Positions 24,857 through 33,630 of a stretch of 64,000 nt of DNA are shown piece by piece (the first letter of the stretch is position 1; each line of letters opens with the position of its first letter). The position numbers were made by a program, and so were the translations under genes. The stretch covers positions 992,001 to 1,056,000 of the forward strand of contig JADJCA010000002.1 of NCBI GenBank assembly GCA_016703425.1, in the 5' to 3' direction. The stretch comes from Myxococcales bacterium (GTDB taxonomy: Bacteria; Myxococcota_A; Polyangia; Polyangiales; Polyangiaceae). The notes under the pieces are model-generated. The model did no database searches. It was not told the origin of the DNA and worked only from the letters and a program-made list of their open reading frames with translations.

Positions 24857-26491
24857 ATGCCCGCTCCGTCGATGGATTCGGTTGTCAGCCTCTGCAAGCG
24901 CCGCGGTTTCATTTTCCCAGGGTCCGCCGTCTACGGCGGCCTCGCCAACTCGTGGGACTACGGTCCCCTCGGCGTCGAGCTGAAGAACAACGTCAAGCGC
25001 GCCTGGTGGCGCTCCGTGGTCTACGACCGCGACGACATGGACGGTTTGGATAGCGCGATCATCACGAACCGCCTCGTGTGGAAGTATTCGGGCCACGAAG
25101 CCACGTTCTCCGATCCGCTCTTCGACTGCCGCGCCTGCCGCGCGCGCTCGCGCGCCGACCAGGTCTACGAAGCGCAGCGCGGCCAGCCGCCGAAAAACCT
25201 CGACGAGGTGAACGCCGCCATCCGCGAGAAGAAGCTCCAATGCCCCAAGTGCGGAGCCAAAGACCTCACCGATGCCCGCCCCTTCAACCTGATGTTCCGA
25301 ACGACCATCGGCGCGGCAGCCGAAGGTGACGAAGGCCTCGCCTACCTCAGGCCCGAGACGGCGCAAGGCATCTTCATGAACTTCCACCACGTCGTGGGCA
25401 CGATGCGCCGGAAGCTCCCCTTCGGCATCGCGCAGGTCGGCAAGGCGTTCCGCAACGAGATCACGCCGGGCAACTTCACGTTCCGTACGCGTGAGTTTGA
25501 GCAAATGGAGATCGAGTATTTCGTTCGCCCCGGCGAAGACGAGCGGCTCCATGACGAGTGGATCAAAGCGCGCATGGACTGGTACCGGGACCTGGGCATG
25601 AGGCCCGAGAACCTCCGCATGCGCGAGCAGGCGAAAGACGAGCTGGCCCACTACGCGAAGCGTTGCGTCGACCTCGAGTACAAGTTCCCCATCGGCTGGA
25701 GCGAGCTCGAGGGCATCGCGAACCGCACCGACTTCGACCTCGGGCAACACTCAAAGGGACCGAACAACCCCGACTCGATCGAACACCTCGTCTACCACGA
25801 CCAGGAGAAGAACGAGCGCTTCACGCCCTACGTCATCGAGCCCTCGGCCGGTGCTGACCGCGCGACCTTGGCGTTCCTCTGTGACGCCTACGACGAGTCG
25901 CTCGTCAAAGATCCGCCGGCGGCCGACGTCGACAAGTTGAAGCAGCTCCTCGAGAGCTTCGCCAAGAGCGTCGGCAAGCGCGAGGAGCTTACGGAGGCCA
26001 CCAAGACGCGCATCCGTGAGAACACCGAAGCCGTCATCGCGGGACTCCCGGGCTCTTTGCCGCGCGTGTCGTCGCTCATCGACGACGACGCGGTGCAGGG
26101 GCTCGAGATGACCAAGAAGGTCCGCGGCGTATCGGACAAGATGGGCGACGATTTCACGCGCACCGTCCTCGCGCTCCATCCGCGACTCGCCCCCATCAAG
26201 GTGGCGGTGTTCCCGCTCAAGAAGAACGAGCCGCGCATCGTGGACATGGCCAAGGGCATTAAGAAAGCGCTGCAGAACGCGGGCCTTCGGACCGTCTACG
26301 ACGACGGCGCCGGCATCGGAAAGCTTTACCGGCGCCAGGACGAGATCGGCACGCCCTTCTGCATCACGGTCGACTTCACGAGCCTCGACGATGGAACGGT
26401 GACGCTGCGCAGCCGCGACACGATGGCCCAGGATCGCGTCGCCGGTGCCGACCTTGCGGCGGCCCTCAGTGCGAAGATCGGACCGACGTAG
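24857..26491 (+). CDS. glyQS: Glycyl-tRNA synthetase, dimeric type
   Basis: 544 residues. It charges tRNA-Gly with glycine in the cytosol. Class II motifs are visible: the N-terminal GFIFPGSAVYGGLANSWDYG, motif 2 AFRNEITPGNFTFRTREF, motif 3 EPSAGADRATLAFL, and a C-terminal anticodon-binding domain starting RLAPIKVAVFPL and ending with RDTMAQDRV. This single-chain form is the alpha2 type, not the alpha2-beta2 type. An extra helical piece of about 90 residues sits before the anticodon domain (near 355-445, LKQLLESFAKSVGKREEL), longer than in the compact bacterial forms. Start ATG 24857 is natural. Confidence 0.95.
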   Translation: MPAPSMDSVVSLCKRRGFIFPGSAVYGGLANSWDYGPLGVELKNNVKRAWWRSVVYDRDDMDGLDSAIITNRLVWKYSGHEATFSDPLFDCRACRARSRADQVYEAQRGQPPKNLDEVNAAIREKKLQCPKCGAKDLTDARPFNLMFRTTIGAAAEGDEGLAYLRPETAQGIFMNFHHVVGTMRRKLPFGIAQVGKAFRNEITPGNFTFRTREFEQMEIEYFVRPGEDERLHDEWIKARMDWYRDLGMRPENLRMREQAKDELAHYAKRCVDLEYKFPIGWSELEGIANRTDFDLGQHSKGPNNPDSIEHLVYHDQEKNERFTPYVIEPSAGADRATLAFLCDAYDESLVKDPPAADVDKLKQLLESFAKSVGKREELTEATKTRIRENTEAVIAGLPGSLPRVSSLIDDDAVQGLEMTKKVRGVSDKMGDDFTRTVLALHPRLAPIKVAVFPLKKNEPRIVDMAKGIKKALQNAGLRTVYDDGAGIGKLYRRQDEIGTPFCITVDFTSLDDGTVTLRSRDTMAQDRVAGADLAAALSAKIGPT

Positions 26492-26542
26492 GATCCGTTG
26501 CGCGGAGGGGCCGAACGACCGCCTTGCTAGGAGAACGCCTTC

Positions 26543-26710
26543 ATGAGCTCTGCCATCACGAACATGATCTTCGGCGCGCTGGCCATCGCTGGCGCCCTGA
26601 GCGGCCGCTTCCGCCTGCCCTTCACGCACGGGCCCACGCCGCTCATGATCGTCGGCGGCGGGGTCTTCGCCCTGGGCATCTACCAGCTGATTCGCCACAA
26701 GCGCGGCTGA
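26543..26710 (+). CDS. Small membrane protein, 55 residues
   Basis: A short gene beginning with ATG after an AGGAG ribosome binding site about 9 bases away, located 51 bases after the glycyl-tRNA synthetase gene on the same strand. The protein has two hydrophobic segments, IFGALAIAGALSG and LMIVGGGVFALGIYQLI, separated by a Pro/Thr/His turn and ending in RHKRG. It resembles a two-helix hairpin membrane protein. Codon use is high GC3 as in neighbours. Function unknown. Confidence 0.75.
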   Translation: MSSAITNMIFGALAIAGALSGRFRLPFTHGPTPLMIVGGGVFALGIYQLIRHKRG

Positions 26711-26834
26711 GGAAGGCCCCATCGCGGGGGATCCAGCGGGACCCGGGGTCCCGTTGCGGCGCGCGACTTTTTTCAGGCATTTGTGCCATCTGGCTGGGCT
26801 CGGGCGTCGGCACGCGCCGTGCGGAGCGGAAGGC

Positions 26835-27461
26835 ATGGTGCATCGGACACTCGCGCTCCTTCTCTGTGGCCTCATCGGCGCAACAACGGCCTGCAGCGGG
26901 GCGGAGCCGGTTGCCGATGAGAGCGACCGATCGGACGACGCGCTCAGCGCCACTGGCGCAACCTGTGCGGACGCCGACGGGGCCGTCTTCTTTCATGGGC
27001 TCCAGGGGCTCGGGCGCGAGCTCGCCGGCGAGGGATTGTGCGTCCCGCGCCTGGACGTGTTCTCGATCGACAACCCATTCGTCGACGCGCCCTCCGCAAC
27101 CGTCGTCGGCGGGTACAGCGCGGGACGCCTCCCCCTCTTGGGTCGTCTGGCGAGTGGACGAGGCCGCGAGGCCACGGCCGTCATGCTCGACCCGTCCTAC
27201 TCCGACGGCCGTCGTTTCAACGGCAGGACCGGCCCGAGCATCGTCGCCGACTGGCTCGCCGGCGACCGCGCACGGCGCTTCGTCTTCGTCTATTCACGGC
27301 AGAGCACCGGCTGGGTCGAATACCTGTCGCTGAAGGAAGGGCCTGTCGCGTCGCAGGTGCGGGTCTGCCCGATGAACGGAGCCCACGGCGACCTGCCGCG
27401 CCTCGTCACCCGAAGGCTCTTTACCGACGTCGACGCCTGGCTCGCGGAGCGCTGCCGGTAG
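26835..27461 (+). CDS. Secreted alpha/beta-hydrolase-like lipoprotein
   Basis: 208 residues. A lipoprotein signal (LLLCGLIGATTAC) starts from ATG 26835, with a GGAAGGC site before it. The catalytic elbow GGYSAG places the nucleophile at Ser95; MLDPSYSDG near residue 118 could hold the acid and MNGAHGDLP near residue 185 the His. The substrate cannot be told. It lies 124 bases after the small membrane protein gene and before a Cys-rich lipoprotein gene. Confidence 0.75.
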   Translation: MVHRTLALLLCGLIGATTACSGAEPVADESDRSDDALSATGATCADADGAVFFHGLQGLGRELAGEGLCVPRLDVFSIDNPFVDAPSATVVGGYSAGRLPLLGRLASGRGREATAVMLDPSYSDGRRFNGRTGPSIVADWLAGDRARRFVFVYSRQSTGWVEYLSLKEGPVASQVRVCPMNGAHGDLPRLVTRRLFTDVDAWLAERCR

Positions 27462-27541
27462 GCCACGCCGGCAGCGTAGCCCGCGTTTGCTGGGCGGGGC
27501 GTGTCCCAGCTACGCTCGCCGAAACCCCACTCGGGAGGCCG

Positions 27542-28465
27542 ATGAGACACGTTGCGTTTTCGGGCATCTCAGCGCCTCTTCTCGTGCTCGTCGCTTGCTC
27601 CGGTGGCGGCGCCGGCGGAGTCGGCTCCGGTTCAGGCCCAAGCTCCAGCGACGCCTTTGCGACAGACTACTGCGACGCGATCCAGCCGTGCTGCGCGCAG
27701 GGCGGCTTCCGTACCGACGGCGTGAGCTGCCGCGCGCTCATCCCCGCGGTGACGGGCCAAACCAGCTACGACGCGCAGAAGGGCGGCGCCTGCCTGAGCG
27801 AGGTGCGTGCTGCCGTGTCCGGCGCAGGCGGCTGCGCCAGCGCCTCCTCGGCCCCGAGCTGCAAGACCGTGTTTGGCACCACCGGTAGCCGAGGCACGAA
27901 AGCCCCCGGCGAGGCGTGCACGGACGGCAGCGATTGCGCGGCGAACCCCGAGGGGGAGGTCACGTGCACGACGCTCTTCGCGAGCGGTGCGCAGGAGAGC
28001 TATTGCCAGCTTCGCATCGTCGGGAAGTTGGGCGACACGCCGTGCGTCGGGACGAAGAGCGGAAACGTCACCAGCTATTCGACGGGCAAGGAGAGGGTCG
28101 CGCGCGGCTTCGTGTGCGACACGGCGACGGGGACTCAGTGCGACGCGACGACGAAGACGTGCGCGGCGCCCGCGAAGATCGGCGACGCCTGCACGTCGGA
28201 TCAAGGATGCGAGCGCGCGGCCCGCTGCGATTTCACGTCTCGCAAGTGCGTGGACCGCATTCCCGTCGGCGGCGACTGCACCGGCCAGTCTTCTGGCTGC
28301 GTCGTCGACGCGGGCTGCGACAACGCCACGAAGAAGTGCGTGGCGAGGTTGCCTGACGGCGCTGACTGCACGACGGGCAGCGAGTGCGCGACCAGCCTGT
28401 GCGTCAACAAGAAGTGCGGCACGACCGGCTCGTCGAGCTTTTCGCTGCTGTGCGGCAGGCCGTAA
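27542..28465 (+). CDS. Cys-rich lipoprotein
   Basis: 307 residues from ATG 27542. A signal ends at LVLVAC. The mature region contains about 30 Cys arranged in short repeating units such as TKTCAAPAKIGDACTS, GCERAARCDF, KKCVARLPDGADCTTG and KKCGTTG, similar to cysteine-rich repeat lipoproteins common in myxobacteria. Spacing suggests disulfide-linked loops, perhaps for surface recognition. Function unknown. Its end lies about 110 bases before the tRNA-Gln gene. Confidence 0.75.
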   Translation: MRHVAFSGISAPLLVLVACSGGGAGGVGSGSGPSSSDAFATDYCDAIQPCCAQGGFRTDGVSCRALIPAVTGQTSYDAQKGGACLSEVRAAVSGAGGCASASSAPSCKTVFGTTGSRGTKAPGEACTDGSDCAANPEGEVTCTTLFASGAQESYCQLRIVGKLGDTPCVGTKSGNVTSYSTGKERVARGFVCDTATGTQCDATTKTCAAPAKIGDACTSDQGCERAARCDFTSRKCVDRIPVGGDCTGQSSGCVVDAGCDNATKKCVARLPDGADCTTGSECATSLCVNKKCGTTGSSSFSLLCGRP

Positions 28466-28572
28466 TCCCGCTCCCGGGGGCGCAAGGCCCGCATCAGGGT
28501 CTTGCGTTTCACAGCCATTTTCGTATGTCTCTCCTGTCCTGGGTACACAGCCCGCTTCATCGCGGTATCCAT

Positions 28573-28646
28573 TCCGACGTCGTCTAATGGCAGGACAGAG
28601 GATTTTGATTCCTCTTACGAAGGTTCGAATCCTTCCGTCGGAACCA
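28573..28646 (+). tRNA. tRNA-Gln (anticodon TTG), CCA encoded
   Basis: The acceptor arms TCCGACG (28573-28579) and CGTCGGA (28636-28642) pair completely, followed by discriminator A and an encoded CCA. The D arm has GTC/GAC around TAATGGCAG. The anticodon stem GAGGA/TCCTC encloses loop TTTTGAT with anticodon TTG. The T arm is GAAGG TTCGAAT CCTTC with the conserved TTCGAAT. All four arms are present, so it should decode CAA/CAG glutamine. Confidence 0.93.
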
Positions 28647-28740
28647 CGCCTCCCGCCCCCCACGCCTCGCCCACCGGGGCTGAGGCGCAGCGGCTGCGCT
28701 CGCTCGAACGCCGCGCCGTCTGCCGCGCTAGCATGCGCCG

Positions 28741-29955
28741 GTGGACGACGCCGCGCGCGAACATGACAAGCAGCAAAAACGCGCCGGGGCCGCACGCCGT
28801 GACGTGGTCCAGTGGAGCGACCCCGCAAAGGTCCTCTTGGTGTCGGGGCTCACGCTCCCGTTTGCGTGCGCGTGGGTGATGCGCCTCTTGGTTCTCCGAG
28901 CCGACAGCCAAATCTCGAGCTACGTGAGCCGGGACTATTTGCCTCGCGTCTTGACGTTTACTGTCGCTCAAGCGGGCGCGCACCTCGTGCTGATTCTGGC
29001 GGCGCTCGCACTCCTCCGCCGGCGGCACGTCGCTTGGCTGGTCAACGCCGAGATTCAGACGTGGTTCATCTGCCTAACGTTCTCGCTCTACACGCTGGGA
29101 CCGCTCACGAGCCCCATGAACGTCATGCTGCTCGTGCTCCCCGTCGTCGGTTACCTCCTCTTCGACGCTCGCTCCATGAATCGGGGGCTCGTGACGGGAG
29201 CCGTCGGTACGGCGTTCGCCATCGGGCTCCCAGCGGTCGGCGTGGCGCCCTACGCGCCGTTCCTCGAGCGCGCACCTTTTGCCGGCGGCCGCATCGAACC
29301 CGCGTGGGTCGTGTCGCAAGGCGTCCCTTCGCTGTTCGCGACAGCCGTGGGCGTGGCGCTGTTCACGTCGCTCTTGCGCCGCCTCCGCGCTCGGCAACGG
29401 GAGCTGGAGGAGCTCAGCAGCACCGATCTTCTTACCGGCCTCGCGAACCGTCGCGTGCTCTTTGAACGACTCGAGGAAGAGATCGCGCGCGCGCGCCGGC
29501 ACGAACACGCGTTGTGCTTGCTCATGCTCGACGTGGATCACTTCAAGGCCATCAATGACAGACACGGTCACCTGATGGGCGACGTCGTGCTGCGCCGCGT
29601 CGCCGCACGGCTTCGCGATGCGCTGCGGCTCGGCGACGTGGCCGCCCGCTATGGCGGTGAGGAGTTCGCCATCGTGCTCCCCGAGACGAGGCTCGTCGGC
29701 TCGGGCGTCGTCGCTGCGCGACTTCTGGCCGTGGCGCGACAGGTCGAGCTACCCGATGGAGCCTACGTGACGGTCAGCATCGGGGTCGCTGAATGGGCCG
29801 CCGGTGAAGACACCGAAGGCTTGCTCGCGCGCGCCGACGCGGCGCTCTATGCGGCGAAACGCGAAGGGCGAGACCGGACATCGATCGCGCCAGAGTACCG
29901 GCACGCCGCCGACACCGTGGCGCGTAGAAAAGGAGACGCGATCGTCACGTCGTGA
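28741..29955 (+). CDS. Membrane diguanylate cyclase (GGDEF)
   Basis: 404 residues from a GTG start. About six membrane helices fill residues 25-215 (for example VLLVSGLTLPFACAWVMRLL and LVLILAALALLRRR). A GGDEF domain follows after a short linker, with TDLLTGLANRRVL and the active motif GGEEF at 305-309. An RxxD-type inhibitory site (RLGD, 296-299) lies exactly five residues before it, so feedback inhibition by c-di-GMP is expected. It makes c-di-GMP from GTP, controlling motility or surface behaviour. PilZ proteins in this window are possible receivers. Confidence 0.93.
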   Translation: MDDAAREHDKQQKRAGAARRDVVQWSDPAKVLLVSGLTLPFACAWVMRLLVLRADSQISSYVSRDYLPRVLTFTVAQAGAHLVLILAALALLRRRHVAWLVNAEIQTWFICLTFSLYTLGPLTSPMNVMLLVLPVVGYLLFDARSMNRGLVTGAVGTAFAIGLPAVGVAPYAPFLERAPFAGGRIEPAWVVSQGVPSLFATAVGVALFTSLLRRLRARQRELEELSSTDLLTGLANRRVLFERLEEEIARARRHEHALCLLMLDVDHFKAINDRHGHLMGDVVLRRVAARLRDALRLGDVAARYGGEEFAIVLPETRLVGSGVVAARLLAVARQVELPDGAYVTVSIGVAEWAAGEDTEGLLARADAALYAAKREGRDRTSIAPEYRHAADTVARRKGDAIVTS

Positions 29956-30041
29956 CCCTCGGGGTCGCGCGCGGGGAGCGCCTCAACGGAATCGCCGCCC
30001 ATCGCCCGATGGCGATATGCTGGCCACACACTGGAGGGGAC

Positions 30042-30329
30042 ATGGACGATCCGGTTCTTCGTGGGCGCGTCATTGCCATCGCCATCGGCATCGTGATCGC
30101 GGGCGCGCTCTGGCTGGTCATTTCGCGAAGCTCGGCCGACGTCGCCGATCCCACAAGCGACGCGCACAAGAAGATCATGGAGCGCGGCTGCGAAGCGGCG
30201 GGGCACGAACGCGGGACGCCTCGCTTCGCGACATGCGTCGAGCGGGCGACGGCTCAGTGCGGAGGGGGCGGCGGCGTTGCCCGGAACCTCGCCACGTGCG
30301 CGCGGGGCGTCGCCGAGAGCGAGTTCTGA
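30042..30329 (+). CDS. Small membrane-anchored Cys protein
   Basis: 95 residues. ATG 30042 is chosen because GGAGGGG lies right before it; an upstream in-frame start at 29952 adds a non-typical head. A single membrane helix (VIAIAIGIVIAGALWLVIS) follows the first 10 residues, then a periplasmic part with four or five Cys (RGCEAAG, ATCVERATAQC, LATCARG), suggesting a disulfide-stabilised helical hairpin. It follows the diguanylate cyclase gene by 86 bases. Function unknown. Confidence 0.7.
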   Translation: MDDPVLRGRVIAIAIGIVIAGALWLVISRSSADVADPTSDAHKKIMERGCEAAGHERGTPRFATCVERATAQCGGGGGVARNLATCARGVAESEF

Positions 30330-30466
30330 ACTCGCTCGTCGCGAACGACTCGATGCCGCGTGCTCGAGTCGTGGGCTGCGGGCCCGTTCGCGACGGAACC
30401 ACTCGCAACGGCTCGCGCCGAGCAAAACTCCGTGCGAGACCTATCGCGGCGTCGACGACGCGCTCA

Positions 30467-30682
30467 TCACTGACCGGCGGTCGAAAGAGTCGGCGCCGGC
30501 GCCTCGACGCCCTCGTCGGTGGTGCCACCCTCGACGTGCACGATCTCGATCTCGTCTTCCGGAGAGCCGGGCGGACGGAGAGCCTTCTCACGCTTGCGGT
30601 CGGCCTTCTTCACTTCCTTGTCGCGCTGCTTTTCTTTGCGCTGGCGCTCTTTCTGGCGCTTCAGATGACTCATGTTGGACAT
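30467..30682 (-). CDS. Small highly charged protein
   Basis: 71 residues, or 68 if the second ATG is used. The first half is almost entirely Lys, Arg, Glu and Gln (HLKRQKERQRKEKQRDKEVK), predicting a single long basic helix or coiled coil; the tail is acidic then Pro/Thr-rich. A GAGGA site lies about 9 bases before the ATG. It could bind nucleic acid or ribosome, but no domain is recognised. The gene is divergent from the RRM protein gene across a long non-coding region. Confidence 0.6.
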   Translation of the reverse strand: MSNMSHLKRQKERQRKEKQRDKEVKKADRKREKALRPPGSPEDEIEIVHVEGGTTDEGVEAPAPTLSTAGQ

Positions 30683-31228
30683 AGAAGGGATTCCTCACGA
30701 CGATCCGCAACTTCAGGGTCGAAGTCGGCATTTCGTCCATTCGCCAACGCGCGCGACGCGCCGCGGGACCGCGAAGCATCGATGCAGGGCACGTTGAACG
30801 GGTTTGACGGGCGGGGCCTATGTGCGGTTCTCGAACGGCCTTTGCCGACGTCGAATTCTGGCGGCTTGCCTCTTCGCATCCCCTCTCGCGTGCAGCTGCA
30901 GCGGGCGAGGATGCGTCGATTCGCTTTCGACGAGAACGCAGTGGTCACCGTAGCGACTTTTGGGCCCAAAGCAATGTTGGCACCAACAATCGTGCCGCGC
31001 CGCCTTGCGTGAGTCTCCCCGTGCCCGTAGTGTGCGCCTCGCTCACGAACACGTTTCACGCAAGGCAACTCGCTCTCTCGCAACTGGGATCGCGCTTGGC
31101 TCGGCGAGCTCGTCAACGTGAGGACGCGGAGATGGCTCCGCGAACCTCCGGCTCATCGGACGGTAGGACCTTCCGACCTTCCAAGCCAAAGCGGCGCTCG
31201 ATGCGCCAGAACACGAGAGAGAATCATC
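30683..31228. other. 546-base intergenic region with palindromes
   Basis: A long leader between the charged small protein and the RRM gene. It contains TTTGGGCCCAAA (30959-30970, perfect palindrome) and TGTTGGCACCAACA (30975-30988, inverted repeat), close together, which could be operators or regulatory RNA structure. I find no convincing coding frame or promoter; several open frames read as noise. Confidence 0.5.
30959..30988. promoter_or_regulatory. Pair of adjacent inverted repeats
   Basis: TTTGGGCCCAAA is followed four bases later by TGTTGG-CA-CCAACA. The two symmetrical sites lie 240 bases before the RRM start and may be repressor binding sites or an RNA hairpin. Role unproven. Confidence 0.35.
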
Positions 31229-31546
31229 ATGGGAAACCGCCTTTACGTTGGAAACCTGTCCTTTGACGCGTCCTCGGACGCCGTCCGCGCTCACTTCGCT
31301 GAAATCGGCGAAGTCACCGACGTGCAGGTCGTCATGGATCGCGAGACCGGCCGGTCGCGCGGCTTCGCGTTCGTCACCATGGGCGAGAGCGGCACGGCGC
31401 AGCGCGCCATCAGCGAGCTCAACGGCACGCTCCTCGCGGGTCGCCCGCTCCGCGTGAACGAAGCGGAAGAGCGCCCGCGCGGTGGTGGCGGCGGCGGTGG
31501 CGGCGGTGGTGACCGCAACTCGCGCGGCGGCCATCGCGGATGGTGA
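31229..31546 (+). CDS. RRM RNA-binding protein with Gly-rich tail
   Basis: 105 residues. A single RNA recognition motif fills residues 3-80: RNP2 is RLYVGNLSF and RNP1 is RGFAFVTM. The tail is Arg/Gly-rich (RPRGGGGGGGGGG, then GGHRGW). This matches the small Rbp-type proteins of cyanobacteria and other bacteria, often cold- or stress-induced. It probably binds mRNA. The ATG at 31229 follows ACGAGAGAGAATC, a weak ribosome binding site. The long upstream leader may regulate it. The next gene starts inside its last 7 bases. Confidence 0.9.
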   Translation: MGNRLYVGNLSFDASSDAVRAHFAEIGEVTDVQVVMDRETGRSRGFAFVTMGESGTAQRAISELNGTLLAGRPLRVNEAEERPRGGGGGGGGGGDRNSRGGHRGW

Positions 31547-31878
31547 AGAAAGACGCGGAGGGCGGTGCGCGCGCGGTGCGCATCGTGCTGCAGTTCCGCG
31601 ACAAGGAGACGCTCGCCTGCGATCTCGATTGCGCTGGGCATCGCTTGGCGATCCGGGTCGCAACGGAGAACGTAGAAGCGAGCGCGGACCGCTATCGCAT
31701 CGATGCTCGCATGAGCAACACCGCTGACGCGTTCGTCGCGTCAGCGGCGGCGGGTACGAAGCTCGAAGCCCTCCGCGAAGTCGCGAAGACGTGGACCGAA
31801 CGCGCACCGATCCTTGGCCTTGCGCCCATCGATTGGAGCGGTGTCGAGCGCGCGCTCACGGCCGTCCGCGCCGTCTGA
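31540..31878 (+). CDS. Small cytosolic protein, coupled to the RRM protein
   Basis: 112 residues. It begins 7 bases before the end of the RRM gene, so translation is coupled. The protein starts with a basic stretch, then alternating strands (VRIVLQFRDKETLACDLD, RLAIRVATENVEASADRY) and a helical end (LREVAKTWTERAPIL). It could be a small beta-alpha domain. No known family is recognised. The overlap suggests it acts with the RRM protein. Confidence 0.7.
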   Translation: MVKKDAEGGARAVRIVLQFRDKETLACDLDCAGHRLAIRVATENVEASADRYRIDARMSNTADAFVASAAAGTKLEALREVAKTWTERAPILGLAPIDWSGVERALTAVRAV

Positions 31879-31923
31879 GTCCCAGGGCCAAGGCCGCTTC
31901 AGGCAGACCGACGACTCGGCGCG

Positions 31924-33630
31924 CTACGCGACCGCGTCGGGAGTCGGCCCGCGGTCGAGGACCTCGCGCACCTTCGCCGTGAGAGCTTCGAGGGAACACG
32001 GCTTTGCGAGCAGTGGCCTTGTGTTCGCGGCGATTTGGGCCGCGCGCCCCGACATGTAGAGCACCTTGGCATCTGGACGCGCCTCCTTTAGCCCGCGCCC
32101 CAGCTCCGTTCCTGACATCCCGGGCATGCTGACGTCGGTGACGACGAGGTGGAGCTGTCCCTCATGTTGCGCCGCGAGCTCGAGCGCCGCTTCCCCGCTC
32201 TCCGCCGTGAGCACGACGTATCCCGCCGACTTCAGCACCCGCGCGAACGCGCGACGGAGCGCCGCCTCGTCATCGACGACCATGATGGTCTCAGCGGCGC
32301 CCTCTCGAGACGGCGGCCGTCCCTCGGGCGTCGCTCGGTCGGCGGGGACGGCCGTGCTCGCGCCTTTGGCGGCCGCTGGCAGGCAGACCTCGAAGGTTGT
32401 TCCTTGCCCCAGCGTGCTCCGCACGGAGATCTCGCCGCCAGCCTCTTGGACGATGCCATAGACGACCGCGAGGCCTAGCCCGGTGCCCCCCTCGTCCTTC
32501 GTCGTAAAGAGCGGCTCGAAGACTCGCGCCGCCGTTTCCGGCGTCATGCCGGTGCCATCGTCCGCGACCGTCAACACCAAGCACTCACCGCCGGAGTCTT
32601 CGCCATCGGCGGAATGAGGCGCGCGGTTGGCCGTTGCGAGCGCGACGGTCCCACCGCTGGGCATGGCGTCGCGAGCGTTGCATACGAGATTCGTAACGAG
32701 GCGCTCGAGCTCGTCGGCTGCGATGTTTGCGAAGGCGCGTTCGGCTCCGAGCGCGAACACCAGCTTGACGCGCTCGCCGAGGAGGGCGCGCAACGCTGTC
32801 GCCAGATCACCGACGACGCGGTTGACGTCGCAACACGTGCCGCGGTGCGGCTGCTGGCGCCTGCTGAAAGCGAGGAGGCGGCGCGTCACACAGGCAGCCC
32901 GCTCCGCCGCGGCCTTCACCTCAGCGAGATCCGCGTACGACGCTGACGAAGGCCCCACCGCATCGAGCGCCAAGGATGCGTGCGTCAGGATGATCGCCAG
33001 AGCGTTGTTGAAGTCGTGGGCGAGGCCGCTGGCGAGGCGCCCCATGGCGTCCATCGTCTGGGCCAGGCGGAGCTTCTCTTCGGCGCGGCGCCGGGCCGTG
33101 ATGTCCACGATGATGACACCGCAGGAGTCGGCGCTCGTGCCCGACAGAACCATCTGCACGATGCTCGCGTCAGCCCCCGCCCCCTCGAGAGACAGCTCGC
33201 ATTCGGCTTCGACGCGGGTCAAAAGCGCGCGCGCCAGCGCGGCGGCGAAGGCTGGGCGATCGCCGGCTGCAATGAACGCGGCGAGGCGTCGGTCGACGAC
33301 CTCGGCGCGGCGCGCGCCGAGCATGCGAGCGCCCGTCAGGTTGACCTTCTGCACATCGCCCTCGGCATTGAGCGTGGCGTAGCCAACCGGCGCTGCGTCG
33401 TAGAGCTGCGTGTAGCGTTCGAGTGCTTCGTCGAGCTCGCCTTGAGCTTGAAGCAGCTCCTCCGTCTGCATCTCGAGCTCGAGCTGGTGGACTTCGAGTT
33501 CGTTGAGCGCCGCCACAGCCTCCTCAAGACTCGGCGCTTTGGCGCCTCCCGAGGCATGTTTTCGCTCGCGCAGTCGAAGCTCCGCACGTCGCCTTCGCTC
33601 GGCCGGCGTCACACCTTCGCGCTTCTTCAT
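31924..33630 (-). CDS. Hybrid sensor histidine kinase
   Basis: 568 residues. After a charged head and a short coiled coil (residues 35-75) comes a PAS domain (ERYTQLYDAAPVGYATLN). A histidine kinase follows: H-box GLAHDFNNALA with phospho-acceptor His205, N-box NLVCNARDAM, G boxes DDGTGM and GGTGLGLAVVYG. A C-terminal receiver domain has the acceptor Asp499 in VTDVSMPGMSG. So it autophosphorylates and passes phosphate to its own receiver. It is cytosolic. The start overlaps the stop of the CheB-CheR gene by 4 bases, suggesting it takes input from that protein. Confidence 0.93.
   Translation of the reverse strand: MKKREGVTPAERRRRAELRLRERKHASGGAKAPSLEEAVAALNELEVHQLELEMQTEELLQAQGELDEALERYTQLYDAAPVGYATLNAEGDVQKVNLTGARMLGARRAEVVDRRLAAFIAAGDRPAFAAALARALLTRVEAECELSLEGAGADASIVQMVLSGTSADSCGVIIVDITARRRAEEKLRLAQTMDAMGRLASGLAHDFNNALAIILTHASLALDAVGPSSASYADLAEVKAAAERAACVTRRLLAFSRRQQPHRGTCCDVNRVVGDLATALRALLGERVKLVFALGAERAFANIAADELERLVTNLVCNARDAMPSGGTVALATANRAPHSADGEDSGGECLVLTVADDGTGMTPETAARVFEPLFTTKDEGGTGLGLAVVYGIVQEAGGEISVRSTLGQGTTFEVCLPAAAKGASTAVPADRATPEGRPPSREGAAETIMVVDDEAALRRAFARVLKSAGYVVLTAESGEAALELAAQHEGQLHLVVTDVSMPGMSGTELGRGLKEARPDAKVLYMSGRAAQIAANTRPLLAKPCSLEALTAKVREVLDRGPTPDAVA

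Noticed and set aside
28466..28572. Minus-strand frame starting MAVKRKTLMRALRPRERDYG with a good ribosome-binding-like site
   Set aside because: Beyond the first 28 or so codons it only mirrors the Cys-rich lipoprotein gene on the plus strand. It could be a short gene, but no family or stop close by supports it.
30670..31116. Minus-strand frame of 148 codons across the RRM leader
   Set aside because: Composition is Arg/Ser-rich with no motif, and it overlaps the start of the small charged protein gene. Judged to be noise.
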